DNA of 64,000 bases from Pseudolactococcus reticulitermitis. Its GTDB lineage: Bacteria > Bacillota > Bacilli > Lactobacillales > Streptococcaceae. Both the position numbers and the translations under genes were made by a program. The stretch covers positions 1 through 64,000 of the forward strand of contig NZ_BEDT01000001.1 of assembly GCF_002260845.1 (NCBI RefSeq). The letters run 5' to 3'. A model generated the notes under the pieces. It was not told where the DNA came from, searched no databases, and saw only the letters and a program-made list of their open reading frames with translations. How positions within the stretch are numbered: position 1 is the first letter of the stretch; every line of letters starts with the position of its first letter. Positions 27,148-38,607 of the stretch are shown in pieces.

Positions 27148-27843
27148 TCATTTCAAAATAATCGCCGCAATCATGGGGCTAACAATCACGTACATAATCC
27201 CTGTCACGCCGATAGATAGACCTGCCATGGCGCCTTCAATTTGCCCTAACTGCATGGCTGCACCTGTTCCAATGGCATGCCCCGTGCCTCCCAGCGCCAC
27301 ACCTTTCGCCACCCGATCCTTAATCCCAAATAAATCAAGCAACACAGGCCCGATAACTGAGGTTAAAATCCCAGTCGCCACAACAACAACAAGGGTAATC
27401 GTTATCATCCCCCCCATTTTACTGGTAATCCCGATGGCCATGGCGGTGGTGACAGATTTAGGAAAGAGACTAATGGCAAGGAAAAACTTCATGCCAAAGG
27501 CTTTGGCGAGGAGTGCTGTTAAGGTCGTATTGACGATAGCACCGATGGCAACACCTGCGATAATGCTGCGCGCATGGAATTTCATGAGTTTAAAAGCTTG
27601 GAATAGCGGTATGCCTAAAGCCACAGTTGAGGGTACAATCAAGGTATTGAGGTAAGAGCCGCCGACATAGTAATCCCTATAAGAAATGCCAGTAGCTTTT
27701 AGAAAAATAATAATCATGATAACCGCTAATAATAATGGTGTCGTTGCTGGGTTTGTCCATTTTTTATGGATTTGCGCCGCGATAAAATAAGCTAAAATAG
27801 ACAGGGTCAGACCAAATAATGGATTGGCGACAACTTCTTTCAT
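27148..27843 (-). CDS. lrgB: LrgB-family membrane protein
   Basis: 231 residues, about seven hydrophobic segments; family motifs GGTGHAIGTGAAMQLGQIEGAM (in part) and FPKSVTTAMAIG are visible. LrgAB/CidAB proteins affect murein hydrolase activity, and in streptococci and bacilli related pairs move pyruvate. It overlaps lrgA by 4 bp. No LytSR-type regulator is adjacent. Confidence 0.9.
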   Translation of the reverse strand: MKEVVANPLFGLTLSILAYFIAAQIHKKWTNPATTPLLLAVIMIIIFLKATGISYRDYYVGGSYLNTLIVPSTVALGIPLFQAFKLMKFHARSIIAGVAIGAIVNTTLTALLAKAFGMKFFLAISLFPKSVTTAMAIGITSKMGGMITITLVVVVATGILTSVIGPVLLDLFGIKDRVAKGVALGGTGHAIGTGAAMQLGQIEGAMAGLSIGVTGIMYVIVSPMIAAIILK

Positions 27844-28202
27844 TTTTTATAATCCCCCTCAAAACGATGTTTGACAAACTGTGTCACAAAGCCAATAACG
27901 GCGATATTGACAACAATCGCAAGCACTGTAATCACAATAATCTGCCACCAATACTTGGAAATGGCATCCCAGTGGCTCATGATGCCGACACCTGCTGGCA
28001 AAAATAAAATGGTCATATTTTCAATCATGAATTGACCGGCATCATATATTTGACGAAGTCTGATGACTCGAAATTTAAGGGCTAAAAATAATAAAATCAT
28101 CCCAATAATCGAACCTGGAATCGGAAGATTAAGACCCGTGGATAAAATTTCTCCAATCATCGAAAATAAGAGGATATACATGAACTGAAAATAAATTTTC
28201 AT
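27840..28202 (-). CDS. lrgA: LrgA/CidA-family holin-like protein
   Basis: 120 residues with four membrane segments; the family motif NLPIPGSIIGMILLF (about 25-39) is clear. It is the partner of LrgB. The ribosome site AGAAAGG is 14 bases before the ATG, which is long. A TATAAT lies at 28236-28241. Confidence 0.9.
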   Translation of the reverse strand: MKIYFQFMYILLFSMIGEILSTGLNLPIPGSIIGMILLFLALKFRVIRLRQIYDAGQFMIENMTILFLPAGVGIMSHWDAISKYWWQIIVITVLAIVVNIAVIGFVTQFVKHRFEGDYKK

Positions 28203-28288
28203 TGTAGCAATGCGACCTTTCTGGTAGATAAACTTATTATAGCGTTTTTTTCTGAAAATTACAGGAAAAATCTTGATTTTCTCACAAA

Positions 28289-28317
28289 TAAAAAATCTGA
28301 CTAGTTTCAGATTTTTT
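28289..28317. terminator. Terminator between lrgA region and icd
   Basis: Perfect arms AAAAAATCTGA / TCAGATTTTTT with a 6-base loop. It ends the citZ-acn-icd transcript on the minus strand. Confidence 0.85.
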
Positions 28318-28331
28318 ACAATATCTACAAA

Positions 28332-29564
28332 TCAAAGATTGGCAATAATCGCTTGCGTAAAGTCAGCTGTTGTCAACTGTCCGCCTAAATCGCGCGTCGT
28401 CTGACCACTTGCGATAGCTTTGGCCAGTGCCGACTTGACAAGCGTCGCAGCTTCTCCCCAGCCCATAAACTCAAGCATCATCACACTTGATAAAATCAAA
28501 CTTGAGGGATTAGCAAGCCCAAGACCTGCAATATCTGGCGCTGTGCCATGCGTCGCCTCAAAAATCGCGTGGCCCGTGATAAAGTTGATATTGGCACCTG
28601 GTGAAATGCCGATGCCGCCAACTTGTGCCGCTAAGGCATCCGAAATATAGTCGCCATTCAGATTAAGCGTAGCGACCACTTGATAGTCTGACGGATTGAG
28701 CAAGATTTGTTGCAGGAAATTATCCGCAATGGCATCATCGACATAGATTTTACCGTCAGCTAAAGCTTGATTTTTCGCAGCTTTAGCTGCCTCAATCCCA
28801 TCTTGCGCCTTAATTTGGTTAAAGGCATCCACCGTGAAAGTCGGATACTCACTTGCGACTTCATAGCCCCATTTCTTAAAGCCACCCTCGGTAAATTTCA
28901 TGATATTGCCTTTATGAACAAGCGTCAAGCGTGTCTTGCCATTGGCAATTGCATGGTCGAAGGCTGCTCGAACCAAGCGTTTTGTCCCATCTGGCGACAC
29001 AGGTTTGATGCCAATGGCGGAAGTCTTGTCAAAACGGATTTTATTGATGCCAAAGTCAGCCTTTAAAATCTCAATTAAACGACGGGCGTCTGCACTTTCA
29101 CTTTCAAACTCAATCCCAGCGTAAATATCCTCTGTATTCTCACGAAAAATCGTCATATTCACATTTTCAGGACGCTTAACAGGCGAGTCAACACCCGTGA
29201 AATAAGCCACTGGGCGAACATTGGCAAAGAGATCAAAATTTTGACGCAAGGTCACATTCAAACTACGGAAACCACCGCCAATTGGTGTCATCAAGGGGCC
29301 TTTGATGGCAATGAGGTTGTCTGTCAGGCTCGCCAGTGTCGCTTCGGGTAAATAATCCCCCGTTGTCTCAAAAGCTCTTTCACCCGCCAGCAATTCCTGC
29401 CAAATAATTTTTTTCTCGCCAGCATAAGTCTTTTCGACTGCTCTATCCACCACTTCAATCATGGCAGGGGAAATATCAATCCCCACACCATCGCCAGTTA
29501 TATAAGGAATTTCAGGATGATTGGGAACGTTTAACTTCCCGTCAATCATTTCAATCTTTGTCAT
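28332..29564 (-). CDS. icd: Isocitrate dehydrogenase, NAD-type cofactor signature
   Basis: 410 residues, bacterial homodimeric type. It oxidises isocitrate to 2-oxoglutarate, the precursor of glutamate. The substrate loop has [13 protein letters not shown]. The cofactor segment reads [10 protein letters not shown], whereas the NADP-dependent E. coli enzyme has Lys-Tyr at the Asp-Ile position; Asp-Ile is typical of NAD-dependent relatives, as known in some streptococci. So NAD use is inferred, although such genes are often labelled NADP-dependent. It overlaps acnA by 14 bp. Confidence 0.92.
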   Translation of the reverse strand: MTKIEMIDGKLNVPNHPEIPYITGDGVGIDISPAMIEVVDRAVEKTYAGEKKIIWQELLAGERAFETTGDYLPEATLASLTDNLIAIKGPLMTPIGGGFRSLNVTLRQNFDLFANVRPVAYFTGVDSPVKRPENVNMTIFRENTEDIYAGIEFESESADARRLIEILKADFGINKIRFDKTSAIGIKPVSPDGTKRLVRAAFDHAIANGKTRLTLVHKGNIMKFTEGGFKKWGYEVASEYPTFTVDAFNQIKAQDGIEAAKAAKNQALADGKIYVDDAIADNFLQQILLNPSDYQVVATLNLNGDYISDALAAQVGGIGISPGANINFITGHAIFEATHGTAPDIAGLGLANPSSLILSSVMMLEFMGWGEAATLVKSALAKAIASGQTTRDLGGQLTTADFTQAIIANL

Positions 29565-32160
29565 CTAACACCTTTTTCTTAATTACCATTTGCAAGATAC
29601 CACCATTTTCATAGTATTCTAAATCAGCTTGCGAGTCAAAACGTAATTTTGCTTGGAATGTTTTGTCGTCTGCCTGAACTGTAATCAGTTGACCGATTTC
29701 TGGTTTTTCAGGGAAATCAAAGCTATAGCTTTCAAAACCTGTCAAACCAAGACTATCTGCGGTTTCACCAGCTAAAAATTGCAGTGGAATCAAGCCCATC
29801 ATGGCGAGATTACTGCGGTGAATCCGCTCAAAACTTTCAGCAATGACGACTTTAACCCCTAAAAGATTCGTCCCTTTAGCTGCCCAGTCACGAGATGACC
29901 CCATCCCATAGTCTTTACCAGCTAACACGACAAGCGATGTCCCGTCTGCCTTGTATTTCATGGCTGCATCGTAAATCGGTAGCACGTCTTCACCGTATTT
30001 GGTCACGCCACCTTCAATGCCGGGTGTCAATTGATTTTTAATGCGAATATTAGCAAATGTCCCACGTGTCATGACTTTATCATTCCCACGTCGGCTACCA
30101 TAGGAGTTAAAATCACGCGGTTCAACGCCTGCTGCAGCGAGAAATTCTCCTGCTGGTGATTTCATGGCAATGTTACCAGCAGGGCTGATGTGGTCTGTTG
30201 TGACAGAATCGCCAAATTTTGCCAAAACACGTAAATTCGTGAGTGGGGCATGACTAGCATTGTCAGCTAAACTTAAACCGTCAAAATAGGGCGGATTGGC
30301 CACATAAGTTGAGTGGTCATCCCAATCATAAGTTTCAGATTTTGATGATGTGATGTCATTCCAGGCGTCATTGGCATCAAAAACATGGGCATAGTAGGTT
30401 TCATAGAGCTCACGTGTGACATATTTATCCACTTCTGCCTTAACGGTTTCATAGTCGGGCATAATATCTTTGAGGTAAACAGCCTGACCATCTTGGTCCG
30501 CGCCTAGCGGCTCCGTCGTCAAGTCTTTTTTGACATTGCCCGCAATGGCGTAAGCCACAACGAGGGGTGGACTAGCCAAGTAGTTGGCTTTGACAAGAGG
30601 GTGGATGCGGCCCTCAAAGTTTCGGTTGCCGGACAGCACCGATGTCACGAGCACGTCTTGGTCGATAATCGCTTCAGATACGTCGTCAGCAAGGGGGCCT
30701 GAGTTTCCGATGCAGGTCGTACAGCCATAGCCAACGACATCAAAACCGAGGCTGGCGAGAGGGGCTAGTAAACCGGCATTTTCGAGGTAGGCGGTCACGA
30801 CTTTGGAGCCAGGCGCCAGTGATGTTTTGACTGTTTGCGGGACGGTCAAGCCTTTCGCCACGGCATTTTTGGCTAAAAGTCCCGCCATCATCATCACATA
30901 GGGATTACTGGTGTTGGTACAAGAGGTAATGGCGGCAATCGCGATGTCGCCTTCTTGCATGAGGGTGTCAGCTTTAGGTGGGGTAGTCGCAAGGTCTTTT
31001 GAAAAGGTCTTAAATTCAGAGGCCATTTGTCCTAAAGCAATCAAGTCTTGCGGACGTTTAGGGCCGGATAGATAGGTTTCAATCGTTGCCAAGTCAACTT
31101 CGATGACTTGGTTGTAAGCCGCTTCTTTTGTGGCATCGTAAAACAAATGATTAGCTTTGGCGTAGGTTTCAACTAGGGTCACTAATTTTTCATCTCGATT
31201 AGTATTGGTTAAATAATTCAGCGTTTCATCGTCAATCGGGAAGAAGCCACAGGTTGCCCCGTATTCTGGTGCCATATTGGCAACCGTGGCACGGTCTGCA
31301 AGGGTTAAACTAGCAAGACCTGGTCCAAAATACTCAACAAATTTACCCACAACATTTTGGTCGCGGAGAATTTTCGTCATCGTCAAGGCTAAGTCGGTGG
31401 CTGTTGCAAGGGGATTAAGCTTGCCGACAAAGCGCACGCCAATCACTTCAGGCATCGGGAAATAAGAGGCTTCGCCCAAAATAGCAGCCTCAGCTTCAAT
31501 CCCACCGACACCCCAACCCAGAACGCCAAGCCCATTAATCATAGTCGTGTGGCTATCTGTTCCGAAAACCGTATCTGGCAGTAAGACGCCGTCCTTTACA
31601 CTGACAACGTCTGACAGATATTCGATATTGACTTGGTGAATAATCCCTGTTGCAGGTGGGACAACTCGGAAGTTTTCAAAAGACTCTGTCGCCCATTTGA
31701 GAAATTCATAACGCTCGCCGTTGCGTTCAAACTCTCGTTTGGCATTAAATTGTAGCGCTTGCTCTGAACCCGAACAATCCACTTGGAGGGAATGGTCAAT
31801 GACCAAATCAACAGAGACTTCCGGATTAATCAACTCAGGCTGACCGCCTAATTTTTTAACTGAATCGCGCATGGCAGCGAGATCCACAACTGCTGGTACA
31901 CCCGTAAAATCTTGCAGGATGACACGGCTAGGCTTGAAAGGAATTTCACCCGAATCTAATGTTTGACCATCATAGCGCTGTAACTTTTCCAAATGTTCTG
32001 AGGTAAATTTGACACCATCAAAATTTCGGAGAATGCCCTCTGTTAAAATCCGCAAAGAATAAGGCAGCAACTCAATCTTTTCAATAGCAGCTTGAATATC
32101 AAAATAGCTGTAATCAGTCCCATTAACTGTCAACGTTTTCTTATAATTTTTCGATGTCAT
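29551..32160 (-). CDS. acnA: Aconitate hydratase
   Basis: 869 residues, AcnA/IRP type. It isomerises citrate to isocitrate. The [4Fe-4S] ligands are in TSCTNTSNP and [14 protein letters not shown]. The C-terminal swivel domain has [16 protein letters not shown]. It lies between citZ and icd with overlaps on both sides (4 and 14 bp), a compact operon for making 2-oxoglutarate. Confidence 0.95.
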   Translation of the reverse strand: MTSKNYKKTLTVNGTDYSYFDIQAAIEKIELLPYSLRILTEGILRNFDGVKFTSEHLEKLQRYDGQTLDSGEIPFKPSRVILQDFTGVPAVVDLAAMRDSVKKLGGQPELINPEVSVDLVIDHSLQVDCSGSEQALQFNAKREFERNGERYEFLKWATESFENFRVVPPATGIIHQVNIEYLSDVVSVKDGVLLPDTVFGTDSHTTMINGLGVLGWGVGGIEAEAAILGEASYFPMPEVIGVRFVGKLNPLATATDLALTMTKILRDQNVVGKFVEYFGPGLASLTLADRATVANMAPEYGATCGFFPIDDETLNYLTNTNRDEKLVTLVETYAKANHLFYDATKEAAYNQVIEVDLATIETYLSGPKRPQDLIALGQMASEFKTFSKDLATTPPKADTLMQEGDIAIAAITSCTNTSNPYVMMMAGLLAKNAVAKGLTVPQTVKTSLAPGSKVVTAYLENAGLLAPLASLGFDVVGYGCTTCIGNSGPLADDVSEAIIDQDVLVTSVLSGNRNFEGRIHPLVKANYLASPPLVVAYAIAGNVKKDLTTEPLGADQDGQAVYLKDIMPDYETVKAEVDKYVTRELYETYYAHVFDANDAWNDITSSKSETYDWDDHSTYVANPPYFDGLSLADNASHAPLTNLRVLAKFGDSVTTDHISPAGNIAMKSPAGEFLAAAGVEPRDFNSYGSRRGNDKVMTRGTFANIRIKNQLTPGIEGGVTKYGEDVLPIYDAAMKYKADGTSLVVLAGKDYGMGSSRDWAAKGTNLLGVKVVIAESFERIHRSNLAMMGLIPLQFLAGETADSLGLTGFESYSFDFPEKPEIGQLITVQADDKTFQAKLRFDSQADLEYYENGGILQMVIKKKVLDDKD

Positions 32161-33482
32161 GCGTTCCTATCCTCTAATTTTATATAGTTTTTCGTCTTTA
32201 GTACACTTTCATAAGCCGGTCGGATAATTTTATTCATATTCAGCATTTCTTCCATACGGTGGGCACTCCAACCGACAATCCGCGCGATGGCAAATAAAGG
32301 CGTGAAAAGCTCCTCAGGGAGACCTAACATTTTGTAGACAAAGCCACTATAAAAGTCGACATTGGCCGATACGCCCTTATAGATATTCCGTTCTTGAGCG
32401 ATAACTTGCGGTGCAAGTTGTTCAATTTTTTTATAAAAATCATATTCGTCATGCAAGCCTTTTTCTTCGGCAAGCTCTTGGACGTAAGATTTGAGGACTT
32501 CTGCCCGCGGATCAGAAATGGAATAAATGGCATGCCCCATCCCGTAAATCAAGCCCTGTTTATCAAAGGCTTCTTTGTTCAAAATTTTACGTAAATACTC
32601 AGAAATTTCTGCTTCATCACATGGATTATCAAGATGATGCCAAATGTCATCCAACATTTTCGAGACTTGGATATTAGCACCACCATGTTTCGCCCCTTTA
32701 AGGCTGGATAAAGAAGCGACGACTGAGGCATACGTATCCGTGCCAGAGCTGGTCACAACGTGCGTCGTGAAGGTCGAGTTATTTCCACCGCCATGCTCCA
32801 TGTGCAAAATCAAAGCTAAATCCAAAACTTTGGCTTCGATGTCTGTAAACTGCTTATCTGGGCGCAAGAGACGCAAAATATTTTGCGCTGTCGTCAAGTT
32901 TTCATCTGGATAGTGGATATAGAGACTTTCACCATTTTCGTAATGATTGTAAGCCTGATAGGCATAGATTGCCAGTAATGGAAAATTAGCAATCAAGCAA
33001 AGCGATTGGTCTAAGACATTTTCCAGCGTCATGTCACTCGCCTGAGCATCAAAAGTCGCCAAAGTCAAAATACTTCGGCTAATCGAATTCATGATGTCAC
33101 AAGATGTCGCTTCCAAAATAATGTCCCGCACAAAGTCTTCTGGCAACTGCCGTTTTGCTGCCAGTAACTGGGTAAATGCTGTCAGTTCGTCAGATGTCGG
33201 TAGTTCACCAAAAAGGAGCAGGTAGGTAATCTCTTCAAAACCAAATCTGTTTTCCGCTTTGAGATGCGATGAAATATCTTTAATATTGATGGCACGATAT
33301 TCCAAAATGCCAGGCATGGGATCGCCATTGGCATCAAAAGAGTGGATGGCTGAAATATTCGTCAGACCAGCTAAAACACCTTTACCATTGAGATCACGGA
33401 GACCTTTTTTGACATCAAATTTTTGATAAAATTCAAATGGAATAATCGAATTTTTTTTAATCTTTTCTGTATAGTTACTCAT
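32157..33482 (-). CDS. citZ: Citrate synthase
   Basis: 441 residues from the ATG at 33480-33482; a longer frame starts before the predicted +1 (about 33527) and is rejected. Active-site motifs are [12 protein letters not shown] and [14 protein letters not shown]. It condenses oxaloacetate with acetyl-CoA. The usual ribosome site is weak (AAAGG 12 bases upstream). First gene of the three-gene oxidative branch; no 2-oxoglutarate dehydrogenase is present in the window, so the branch appears biosynthetic. Confidence 0.93.
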   Translation of the reverse strand: MSNYTEKIKKNSIIPFEFYQKFDVKKGLRDLNGKGVLAGLTNISAIHSFDANGDPMPGILEYRAINIKDISSHLKAENRFGFEEITYLLLFGELPTSDELTAFTQLLAAKRQLPEDFVRDIILEATSCDIMNSISRSILTLATFDAQASDMTLENVLDQSLCLIANFPLLAIYAYQAYNHYENGESLYIHYPDENLTTAQNILRLLRPDKQFTDIEAKVLDLALILHMEHGGGNNSTFTTHVVTSSGTDTYASVVASLSSLKGAKHGGANIQVSKMLDDIWHHLDNPCDEAEISEYLRKILNKEAFDKQGLIYGMGHAIYSISDPRAEVLKSYVQELAEEKGLHDEYDFYKKIEQLAPQVIAQERNIYKGVSANVDFYSGFVYKMLGLPEELFTPLFAIARIVGWSAHRMEEMLNMNKIIRPAYESVLKTKNYIKLEDRNA

Positions 33483-33533
33483 AGTAGGAATCAACCTTTC
33501 GAATGAATCTTCTGAAAATTTTGATATTGCCTT

Positions 33534-33562
33534 ATTATAATTCATTTTAAACAGTTTGACAA
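33534..33562 (-). promoter_or_regulatory. Promoter of citZ-acnA-icd
   Basis: TTGTCA (33557-33562) and TATAAT (33534-33539) are exactly 17 bases apart; +1 falls near 33527. Confidence 0.75.
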
Positions 33563-33633
33563 GTTTTTGCCAGCATTTTATTTCGCTTTTTATTATAATT
33601 GTTCGTATTTTATTTCTGCTGCTAATCAGGTAT

Positions 33634-33665
33634 CAAAAAACTTCATCAGAGTGTCTGACGAAGTT
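33634..33665 (-). terminator. Terminator overlapping the whiA stop codon
   Basis: 12-bp arms AACTTCGTCAGA / TCTGATGAAGTT with a 3-base loop are followed by TTTTTT on the minus strand. The TGA of whiA (33646-33648) lies in the 3' arm, so a terminating ribosome would cover the hairpin. Confidence 0.8.
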
Positions 33666-34551
33666 GATTGGCTAATGCTTTAATTTTTCTGAGGCGATGA
33701 TTGACGCCTGATTTGCCTAAAGGTATCGCTAATTTTTGCCCTAGCTCAACAATCGTTGCATCGGGATGCGCAATCCTAGCCACTGCAATCTCTCGTAGAT
33801 TATCCGGTAATTTGTCCTGACTTTGTAAGAATTTAATGTCCTCAATCGCTGATTGGGCTGCGTTGACTGTTTTACCGATATTGGCAGCCTCAAAATTAGT
33901 CTGACGATTAGCGGTGTTGCGCATGTCGCGGACGATTTTGGCGTCTTCATACTTAAACCGTGCGGCGTTGGCGCCAATTAGGCTGAGAAAATCGATAATC
34001 ATCTCAGAATTTGACAAATAAGTCATGACACGCGTTTTTCGAGCGATAAGCTTGCTTTTGATGCCAAAATTTTCTAGTAAATACTGCAAGTCTGACGCAT
34101 GTTCCTCGTAATAAGAGGCGATTTCCAGATGATACTTACCATTTTCAGGATTGGTCACACTGCCACTGCTCAAGAAAGCGCCACGCAGATAACCGATGGC
34201 TTTTTTTTCATCGAATTTAACACTGTCGGGAACGCCATGATCCAGCAAGAGACTGTCAGCTAACTCGAAACGATCTAAAACTTCTGACACCTTATCTTTG
34301 ACCATCAAAGTATAAACCCGATTTTTAGACAGGGTCGTTTTTTGATGTGTCTTGATTTCGGATTTGATGCCGTATTCATCTGATAAAGTCGCATAAATAA
34401 AACGTGCTGTTGTCGCATTTTCAGTCGTGACAGAGAGGCTCAAACCATTTGAAATGCCCAGCACGCCATTCATCCGAATCAGCGCAATGATAACGCCATC
34501 TGTAACTCGCAGCTGGGTCAATTCTTTCTTAACATCCGATGAAAAACTCAT
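33646..34551 (-). CDS. whiA: Sporulation/cell-division regulator WhiA
   Basis: 301 residues. The N-terminal part resembles LAGLIDADG homing-endonuclease folds (AIGYLRGAFLSSGSVTNPE, about 135-153). The C-terminal helix-turn-helix reads VELGQKLAIPLGKSGVNHRLRKI. In Gram-positives it affects division and chromosome segregation. It is last in the rapZ-yvcK-whiA trio with 4-bp overlaps, an order conserved in Firmicutes. Confidence 0.95.
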   Translation of the reverse strand: MSFSSDVKKELTQLRVTDGVIIALIRMNGVLGISNGLSLSVTTENATTARFIYATLSDEYGIKSEIKTHQKTTLSKNRVYTLMVKDKVSEVLDRFELADSLLLDHGVPDSVKFDEKKAIGYLRGAFLSSGSVTNPENGKYHLEIASYYEEHASDLQYLLENFGIKSKLIARKTRVMTYLSNSEMIIDFLSLIGANAARFKYEDAKIVRDMRNTANRQTNFEAANIGKTVNAAQSAIEDIKFLQSQDKLPDNLREIAVARIAHPDATIVELGQKLAIPLGKSGVNHRLRKIKALANQLRQTL

Positions 34552-35525
34552 TGACTGCGACGCTCACTGATGCGCATGATTTCTTCTGTGACGGCATCGC
34601 CATTATGAAAGGCACCGCCATCTACTAATTTCAGAAAATTCGCCGAAATCACGCGCACTTCTTCTGCCTGTAAGCCACCAAAATCATGCGTCACTTGAAC
34701 CAGATATTCATCGAATTTATTGGTATTCATGTAGGCGTCTGGAACGGTCTCAACATTAACCAAAACGGTGTCAATGAAGGGCACGCCAACGTGTTCATGT
34801 AAAATTCTAACGTGATCAGCGTCAGTAAAATTCTCTGTTTCGCCACGCTGGGTCATGATATTACAGACATAGACGACTTGCGCTAGCGTTCTCACCAGTG
34901 CCTCACGAATTTCAGGAATAACCACATTCGGCAAGATAGACGTGAAAAGACTACCAGGTCCCATGACAATCATATCTGCCGCCATAATGGCATTGACCAC
35001 ATGGCGTGATGCGGTTGGCTGTTCGTCATTACAAGTATTGGTCACATAGACATGGTCGATTGTTCCGGGATAATCTGCAATCCGGCTTTCGCCAACGATT
35101 TCTGTTTTATCTTTAAAAACGGCGTGTAAGGTCAGAGCTGATTCGCTTGACGGCAGGATACGACCTTGAACATGGAAAAATTTAGATAAAATTTTAAGGG
35201 CATTATAGGTCGAGCCTTGCATCTCAGAAACGCCCGCAATCACGAGATTACCAATCGGGTGACCACTAAGTGGCCCGTCAGTATCTTTAAAACGATACTG
35301 AAAAATTTGCCCGTAAACGCTTGGCATATCGCTCATAGCGACTAGGACATTACGCAAATCACCTGGCGGGGCAATGTCTAGCGTGCCTCTGAGTTTACCA
35401 GAACTGCCGCCGTCATCAGCCACTGTCACAATCGCCGTCAACTCAACATCTTCTTTTCGTAAAGAGTCTAAAATGACTGGAATGCCTGTTCCGCCGCCGA
35501 TGACAACAATTTTTTTCTTTCTCAT
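34548..35525 (-). CDS. yvcK: YvcK/CofD-like protein
   Basis: 325 residues. The N-terminal [13 protein letters not shown] (about 10-22) and [13 protein letters not shown] (about 35-47) are the nucleotide-binding signatures. YvcK binds UDP-sugars and supports cell-wall synthesis on gluconeogenic carbon. Overlaps rapZ and whiA by 4 bp each. Confidence 0.95.
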   Translation of the reverse strand: MRKKKIVVIGGGTGIPVILDSLRKEDVELTAIVTVADDGGSSGKLRGTLDIAPPGDLRNVLVAMSDMPSVYGQIFQYRFKDTDGPLSGHPIGNLVIAGVSEMQGSTYNALKILSKFFHVQGRILPSSESALTLHAVFKDKTEIVGESRIADYPGTIDHVYVTNTCNDEQPTASRHVVNAIMAADMIVMGPGSLFTSILPNVVIPEIREALVRTLAQVVYVCNIMTQRGETENFTDADHVRILHEHVGVPFIDTVLVNVETVPDAYMNTNKFDEYLVQVTHDFGGLQAEEVRVISANFLKLVDGGAFHNGDAVTEEIMRISERRSQ

Positions 35526-36415
35526 GAGCGGTTCACCGTCTCCTTTCTTCTGTCTTTGTCGCGATGGCTGAGATTGACCAACCAGTCTTTGCTTGCTAAT
35601 TCATCTGAAATACGTTTGGCAAAGGCGACACTTCGGTGTTGACCGCCCGTACAGCCTATCGCAATCACTAAAACAGATTTACCTTCTTTTTCATAGCCAG
35701 GGATAATCGGATTGAGCATGGTCATCAAGTTGGTGTAAAACTCCTCAGATTCTGGCGCATCCATAACATAATGGTAAACAGCATCGTCAAGTCCTGTTTG
35801 ATTCCGCAATTCTGGGACATAGTGCGGATTGGGTAAAAATCTCACATCAAATACTAGGTCGGCATCCAATGGCAACCCGTATTTGAAACCAAAACTCATG
35901 ACTTCAATTCTAAACGGTGCTTTGGTATTTTCTGTGGCAAATTGTTGGGTCATTTGCGAGCGTAGATTTCGGGGCGTTAATTCTGTTGTATCAATCACAT
36001 TTTGGGAGAATGATTTGAGCGGCAATAACAATTCACGTTCACGCATGATGCCGTCCAAGACACGACCGTCTTCTGAAAGCGGGTGACTGCGCCGTGTTTC
36101 TTTATAGCGCGCCACCAATTCCTCGTCAGAACTGTCTAAAAAGAGCAGCCTAAAATCGACCTGTGGATTATCTGATAGGTCATTGACAATGTCAGATAAG
36201 GCGTCAAAAAAGCTACGGCTCCGCATGTCCACTACCATTGCTACCTTATCAATATCACCACTTTCAGAAGTCGTCAATAAACTGATAAATTTCTCAATCA
36301 AATTAGCTGGCATATTGTCAATCGTAAAGTAGCCCATGTCTTCAAAAGACTGAATGGCGACCGTTTTACCGGCACCGCTCATGCCTGTGATAATCACTAA
36401 ATTAATTTTTTGCAT
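35522..36415 (-). CDS. rapZ: RNase adapter protein / nucleotide-binding RapZ
   Basis: 297 residues from the ATG at 36413-36415, chosen because AAAGGAG is 8 bases upstream. Walker A is [12 protein letters not shown], and [12 protein letters not shown] lies near the C-terminus. It binds nucleotides and, in Gram-negatives, small RNAs; in Firmicutes its role is less clear. Its start overlaps the end of the DUF1461 gene by 14 bp. Confidence 0.93.
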   Translation of the reverse strand: MQKINLVIITGMSGAGKTVAIQSFEDMGYFTIDNMPANLIEKFISLLTTSESGDIDKVAMVVDMRSRSFFDALSDIVNDLSDNPQVDFRLLFLDSSDEELVARYKETRRSHPLSEDGRVLDGIMRERELLLPLKSFSQNVIDTTELTPRNLRSQMTQQFATENTKAPFRIEVMSFGFKYGLPLDADLVFDVRFLPNPHYVPELRNQTGLDDAVYHYVMDAPESEEFYTNLMTMLNPIIPGYEKEGKSVLVIAIGCTGGQHRSVAFAKRISDELASKDWLVNLSHRDKDRRKETVNRS

Positions 36416-37031
36416 TTGAAAAACTCCTTTTCGTTTTAAGCCATAAAACACACCAAAATGCTAGATAAATCACGCCGAAAATCATGAAACATAGCATGAA
36501 ATAGGTTTCAGGTAAGATATTAATAATTGGATCCGTTGCGGGATCAAACAGCCAAGTGCTATCTCGGAAAAAGATTTGATGAAAACTAATGAAAATCGAC
36601 TCAAATCCACCAAATAAAGCGACAACTGCGAGCAAAATCGGTATCAGTAAACAAATTTTTATCCCTTGATAAAACTGGCTATAACGCTTTTTCTTGATAA
36701 AGTTGATAGCTGGTACAAGCAAAACCACTGTAACAAGCAAGGCTAATAGAAAAAGTAGCTTAACATCAGCAAAGTGTTTCAGTCCAGCTTGCGAACTCTT
36801 AAAATCAGGCATGTCTAAATTTTTAACCATTGGATTGAGTAAGTAGCTCATCAATCGATTAAAATTATAGCTAATCGTTTTTGGACTGAGATAGGTCAGC
36901 TCTGGTAATTTAAAGATAGTGATTAAGCTGTGAAATAAAGGAATAGCAGCCAAAATCGTTAAACTGGCACTTACTGCGATTGACCAAATCATCGTGAGCA
37001 AAAAGTAAACTTTAGCTTTCATAAGGGTCAC
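36402..37031 (-). CDS. DUF1461 (TIGR01906-type) integral membrane protein
   Basis: 209 residues with about five membrane helices (about 8-30, 88-108, 122-146, 180-200 are clear). The pattern matches the DUF1461 family of streptococci, whose function is unknown. Start is GTG 37031 or ATG 37022; the GTG directly abuts the upstream stop. It lies between a HAD phosphatase and rapZ in a tight operon, which does not reveal its job. Confidence 0.75.
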   Translation of the reverse strand: MTLMKAKVYFLLTMIWSIAVSASLTILAAIPLFHSLITIFKLPELTYLSPKTISYNFNRLMSYLLNPMVKNLDMPDFKSSQAGLKHFADVKLLFLLALLVTVVLLVPAINFIKKKRYSQFYQGIKICLLIPILLAVVALFGGFESIFISFHQIFFRDSTWLFDPATDPIINILPETYFMLCFMIFGVIYLAFWCVLWLKTKRSFSNAKN

Positions 37032-37796
37032 TCATATCATCCACTCATCAAGCGTTGCGACAACGTGTGTCGGTGCAATCGGCAAGTTAGGGACTTCTTC
37101 TGGTCTTGTAAAGCCAGTCGTCACGAGCAAGGTGTCAAGGTCATTATCAATACCGGCACGAATATCGGTCAGGTAATTATCCCCAACCATCAGCAACTCA
37201 CGACGGGCAATGCCAATCCGCTCAACTGCTTTGTTCATGATAATGGCGTTTGGTTTACCGATAAAAATCGGTTTGACCCGTGTCGCAACTTCCAGTAATT
37301 TATTGAGACTACCCGCACCAGGTAAAAGACCACGTTCTGTTGGAATGTTTAAATCAGGATTGGTCCCGATAAACATGGCACCTTTGGCAATGGCAAGCGT
37401 AGCTAAGGTCAATTTTTCATAAGTCAAATCATTATCCAGTCCGACGACTACATAGGCAGGATTTTCAGTATCCCGTTGGTAGCTGGCGTAGATTGCCGAC
37501 TTCAGACCAGACTCGCCAATCACATAGGCTGTCTTGCCTTTCGCCATATCATCCATATAGGCTAAGGTTGCCAAAGTCGCTGTATAAATCGTTGCCTCAG
37601 ACGTCGTGATGCCAAATTTTTCTGCTAACCGTGCCTGGACTTGCGCCGGTGTTTTCGTCGTATTATTGGTCACAAATAAATGGGGCATATTCTTTTCTTG
37701 TAGGCGTTTGACAAATCGCGTGCCTGCCTCAATCCGGTCTTCGCCAAGATAAATCGTGCCATCTAAATCAATCAAATAACCTTTATAGTTAGTCAT
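37032..37796 (-). CDS. HAD-superfamily phosphatase, TIGR01457/NagD-like
   Basis: 254 residues. HAD motif 1 is [11 protein letters not shown] (nucleophile Asp11), motif 2 VTNNTTK, motif 4 [17 protein letters not shown]2 cap like that of NagD/YutF covers about 70-170. It probably dephosphorylates small phosphometabolites. One base separates it from the thioesterase stop. Confidence 0.88.
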   Translation of the reverse strand: MTNYKGYLIDLDGTIYLGEDRIEAGTRFVKRLQEKNMPHLFVTNNTTKTPAQVQARLAEKFGITTSEATIYTATLATLAYMDDMAKGKTAYVIGESGLKSAIYASYQRDTENPAYVVVGLDNDLTYEKLTLATLAIAKGAMFIGTNPDLNIPTERGLLPGAGSLNKLLEVATRVKPIFIGKPNAIIMNKAVERIGIARRELLMVGDNYLTDIRAGIDNDLDTLLVTTGFTRPEEVPNLPIAPTHVVATLDEWMI

Positions 37797-37797
37797 C

Positions 37798-38523
37798 TTA
37801 TTTTTCTCTCCAAGTCATCTCAGCCTGAGCATGCTTGCCTTCCGATGCAATATCGTGAAAGGACTGCAGTCCCACTAAGTCCACACGTGATGTCACGGTT
37901 GCGCCATAAAGCACTTCCTTGCTGTATTTCAAGTGAATTTTCGACGGCACATGGCTGCTCAAAAAATCATAGCCCAAGACATCCGTCATCCAATCAAAAT
38001 ACTTACTATTATTGACATGGTCATTTTGGTCAATGTCATTGAACCGCACATGATAGTCCTTTTCGAGGGTCGTAGCAGACAAAGCCGTGTACTTGTGACC
38101 ACGGATAATCTTCGCTATTTTCTCAGACTGATAAGGGGCGACAATCTCATTTTCGACATGAACGACCTTTCGGCTCTCAATGTCAATCAAGACAAAAGTT
38201 GAATGTATCGTTAGAAGTTCATCCCCATTTTCAGCATAAAAAACAAAATCTCGGTAGCAGAAAAATTTATTATAAGATCTAGCAAAGGTTGCAATCGTCA
38301 TCACTTCGCTAAATCTCGGCAGACGATGAATGGTTACCTCGTACTCAACGACCACCCAACCGTAGTGATAGGTCTCTTTTAACCAGTCATCACTGACCCC
38401 AAGACTATGCGATTGTTCACCAGAAACTTGCAAGGCAATATTGAAAAGGCTCGGCAGTTTCATATTGCCATTGGCATCACTTTCATAATAGGGCACAGTA
38501 TATTTTTTCGTGTAAGTTAGCAT
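37798..38523 (-). CDS. Acyl-ACP thioesterase
   Basis: 241 residues, a double hot-dog protein of the FatA-like bacterial thioesterase family. Motifs include [20 protein letters not shown] and, in the second half, [19 protein letters not shown]. It would hydrolyse acyl-ACP to free fatty acid. It is the first gene of a six-gene chain to whiA. Its ATG is preceded by an extended -10 box only 6 bases away, so the transcript may be leaderless. Confidence 0.9.
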   Translation of the reverse strand: MLTYTKKYTVPYYESDANGNMKLPSLFNIALQVSGEQSHSLGVSDDWLKETYHYGWVVVEYEVTIHRLPRFSEVMTIATFARSYNKFFCYRDFVFYAENGDELLTIHSTFVLIDIESRKVVHVENEIVAPYQSEKIAKIIRGHKYTALSATTLEKDYHVRFNDIDQNDHVNNSKYFDWMTDVLGYDFLSSHVPSKIHLKYSKEVLYGATVTSRVDLVGLQSFHDIASEGKHAQAEMTWREK

Positions 38524-38529
38524 ACCTTT

Positions 38530-38538
38530 ATTTTACCA
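38530..38538 (-). promoter_or_regulatory. Extended -10 promoter directly before the thioesterase gene
   Basis: TGGTAAAAT on the minus strand lies 6 bases from ATG and directly after a terminator T-run, the same layout as at lspA. Confidence 0.5.
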
Positions 38539-38563
38539 AAAAAACGCCCAAAATGGCGTTTTG
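38538..38563 (-). terminator. Terminator downstream of the GH25 gene
   Basis: Arms AAAACGCC / GGCGTTTT with a 6-base loop, followed on the minus strand by a T-run. Confidence 0.8.
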
Positions 38564-38607
38564 TGAGTAGTTTATCTTTAACTATCTTTAAGTGAATTAC
38601 GCTCAAT

